Shown: in pieces, positions 23,402-24,296 of the stretch | Layout of the letters: each line of letters begins with the position of its first letter | Numbering within the stretch: the stretch's first letter is position 1 | From: UMGS1322 sp900550765 | Lineage (GTDB): Bacteria; Bacillota; Clostridia; Christensenellales; QALW01 | Direction: 5' to 3' | Assembly (NCBI GenBank): GCA_958448705.1 | Contig: CAUDEY010000027.1 | Location: 1 to 24,296 of the forward strand | Length of the DNA stretch: 24,296 nucleotides | Notes under the pieces: model-generated | Databases searched by the model: none | What the model saw: only the letters and a program-made list of their open reading frames with translations | Told to the model about the DNA's origin: nothing | Made by a program: the position numbers and the translations under genes

Positions 23402-23503
23402 GGCTCCCCTTGTCAGGGGAGCTGGCGCCGCAGGCGACTGAGGGGTAGTTTTTCTCTCCCTCAGCCTCGCTGATGCTCGGCAGCTCCCTCGTCAGAGGGA
23501 GCC
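23402..23503. repeat. Compound repeat A-B, copy 1 (102 bp)
   Basis: Unit A (23402-23448: GGCTCCCC-TTGTCA-GGGGAGC, a GGCGCCGCAGGCGAC segment, then TGAGGGG) is joined by TTTTT to unit B in the reverse direction (23454-23503). The whole 102 bases recur at 24110-24211 with about two differences. Confidence 0.88.
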
Positions 23504-23602
23504 AAGAGAGCAAAAACGCTCATTTAGTAGAAGAACCCAGGAAAGCGAAAGTCTATTGGTTGTTTAGCAGAGAGACCAAAAATCAATTCTTCCCGCGTTC
23601 CT

Positions 23603-23640
23603 GGCTCCCCTTGTCAGGGGAGCTGGCGCCGCAGGCGACT
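23603..23640 (+). repeat. Unit A, truncated copy
   Basis: Identical to unit A up to GGCGACT, then broken before the closing AGGGG. It has the same upstream CGTTCCT as copy 1, so the break came after the copy was made. Confidence 0.85.
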
Positions 23641-23675
23641 AATGCGAGAAACAGAATAGCTTGGAGCACAAATAA

Positions 23676-23811
23676 GCCTCTCTCTGACGAGGGAGGTGGC
23701 AAAACGAAGTTTTGACGGAGGGAGAGAAAGAGACAAAAGCTTAAAGGATGCAGTAAAACCTCTCTCCCTCAGCCTCGCGAATGCTCGGCAGCTCCCTCAT
23801 CAGAGGGAGCC
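23676..23811. repeat. Compound repeat C-B, copy 1 (136 bp)
   Basis: Unit C (23676-23726: hairpin CTCTGACGAGGGAG, an AAAACGAAGTTTT stem, closing GGAGGGAGAG), a 35-base spacer containing AAAGCTTAA, then unit B in the opposite direction (23762-23811). Repeated at 23907-24041. Confidence 0.85.
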
Positions 23812-23815
23812 GAGA

Positions 23816-23902
23816 GAAGCGGAATAAGTTCTTATTAAAGAAGAGATTATTACGGGTAACAAACTTTCATTAATAGAAACTGTTGTGACAGATTGGAACA
23901 CA
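23816..23902. repeat. Block D, copy 2 (87 bp)
   Basis: Second copy of the block at 23294-23380. It lies between the two C-B compounds, giving a C-B-D-C-B order with a period near 231 bases. Confidence 0.85.
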
Positions 23903-23906
23903 TTAA

Positions 23907-24041
23907 GCCTCCCTCTGACGAGGGAGGTGGCAAAACGAAGTTTTGACGGAGGGAGAGAAAGAGGAAAAGCTTAAGGGATGCAATAAGACCTCTCTCCCTC
24001 AGCCTCGCTAACGCTCGGCAGCTCCCTCGTCAGAGGGAGCC
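23907..24041. repeat. Compound repeat C-B, copy 2 (135 bp)
   Basis: Unit C (23907-23957), a spacer with AAAGCTTAA, and reversed unit B (23992-24041). It differs from copy 1 by single substitutions and one base of length. Confidence 0.85.
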
Positions 24042-24109
24042 GAGAAAGCGAAACCGCTCGTTTAGCAGAGGGAGCCAAGAGACCAAAAATCAATCCTTCC
24101 TGCATTCCT

Positions 24110-24211
24110 GGCTCCCCTTGTCAGGGGAGCTGGCGCCGCAGGCGACTGAGGGGTAGTTTTTCTCTCCCTCAGCCTCGCGAATGCTCGGCAGCTCCCTCGT
24201 CAGAGGGAGCC
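24110..24211. repeat. Compound repeat A-B, copy 2 (102 bp)
   Basis: Unit A (24110-24156) and reversed unit B (24162-24211), matching 23402-23503 almost base for base. Confidence 0.88.
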
Positions 24212-24296
24212 AAGAAAGCGAAAATCTTTCAGTTGCTTAGCGAAGCTGAGAAAACAGCTTTGTAAAATGACAGTTATAATTTGATGCTTGGTTTGA

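Larger units (their letters stand above)
23235..24296. other. Gene-free interval filled with palindromic repeat units
   Basis: No gene is supported. The interval is built from copies of three hairpin units (A, B, C) and a longer AT-rich block (D), listed separately. Two stretches, 23504-23602 and 24042-24109, are also related: both contain TTTAG-x-AG and GACCAAAAATCAAT before a unit A. A degenerate half unit lies at 23262-23290. The last 80 bases (24216-24296) show nothing recognisable. Confidence 0.8.

Noticed and set aside
23473..23715. An 80-codon plus-strand frame in the repeat array
   Set aside because: It is made wholly of repeat units in arbitrary frame.
23402..24211. A CRISPR array
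   Set aside because: Spacing between units is irregular, units occur in both orientations and several types, and no cas gene is near.

Overview
This window looks like chromosome from an anaerobic Firmicute, most likely class Clostridia. The grounds are strong AGGAGG-type ribosome-binding sites, a decayed large serine recombinase of the TnpX/TndX type, a 2-hydroxyacyl-CoA dehydratase activase system, and GC-rich palindromic intergenic repeats in an otherwise fairly AT-rich sequence. No rRNA or tRNA gene marks the species, so the genus is left open.

Layout. Bases 1-140 hold the end of trmB (tRNA m7G46 methyltransferase), closed by a strong terminator. A minus-strand lipoprotein (241-954) and a plus-strand operon are then fired by back-to-back promoters. 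The operon (1190-4413) encodes a family 2 membrane glycosyltransferase, an OmpR-type response regulator and its histidine kinase. About 580 bases without a recognisable gene follow, ending in a palindrome and promoter for a LysR regulator (4996-5886) and then a small MerR-type regulator (5975-6331).

Bases 6438-14232 form a tightly packed run of eleven genes, all on the plus strand. They encode a flavodoxin-domain lipoprotein, a lipoprotein fusing an FGE-sulfatase-like domain to a flavodoxin, a cupin, a cytoplasmic flavodoxin, a sugar O-acetyltransferase, a tautomerase with a broken start, an aldo/keto reductase, a carboxymuconolactone decarboxylase-family protein, a DUF4405 (cytochrome b561-like) membrane protein, a second aldo/keto reductase, and a cyclophilin-like lipoprotein. 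The combination suggests a redox module spanning the membrane: reductases inside, a possible haem-b membrane protein, and flavin lipoproteins outside. That role is inferred. The cluster is followed by about 600 bases with no readable gene and then a serine-recombinase pseudogene (14829-15542), a scar of a mobile element.

The minus-strand block 15624-17983 encodes a sugar-phosphate isomerase/epimerase-like TIM barrel, with its own promoter and terminator, and a two-gene unit of a SAM methyltransferase and a DUF1835-type protein. The plus-strand block 18404-23234 encodes a 1005-residue CoA-substrate-specific activase, an HgdB-like protein that overlaps it in another frame, and a HAD phosphatase. 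In many relatives the first two are one polypeptide; here they are split, and a strong ribosome-binding site serves the second.

The last kilobase (23235-24296) carries no gene. It is a mosaic of palindromic repeat units of one architecture in both orientations, assembled into longer duplications.
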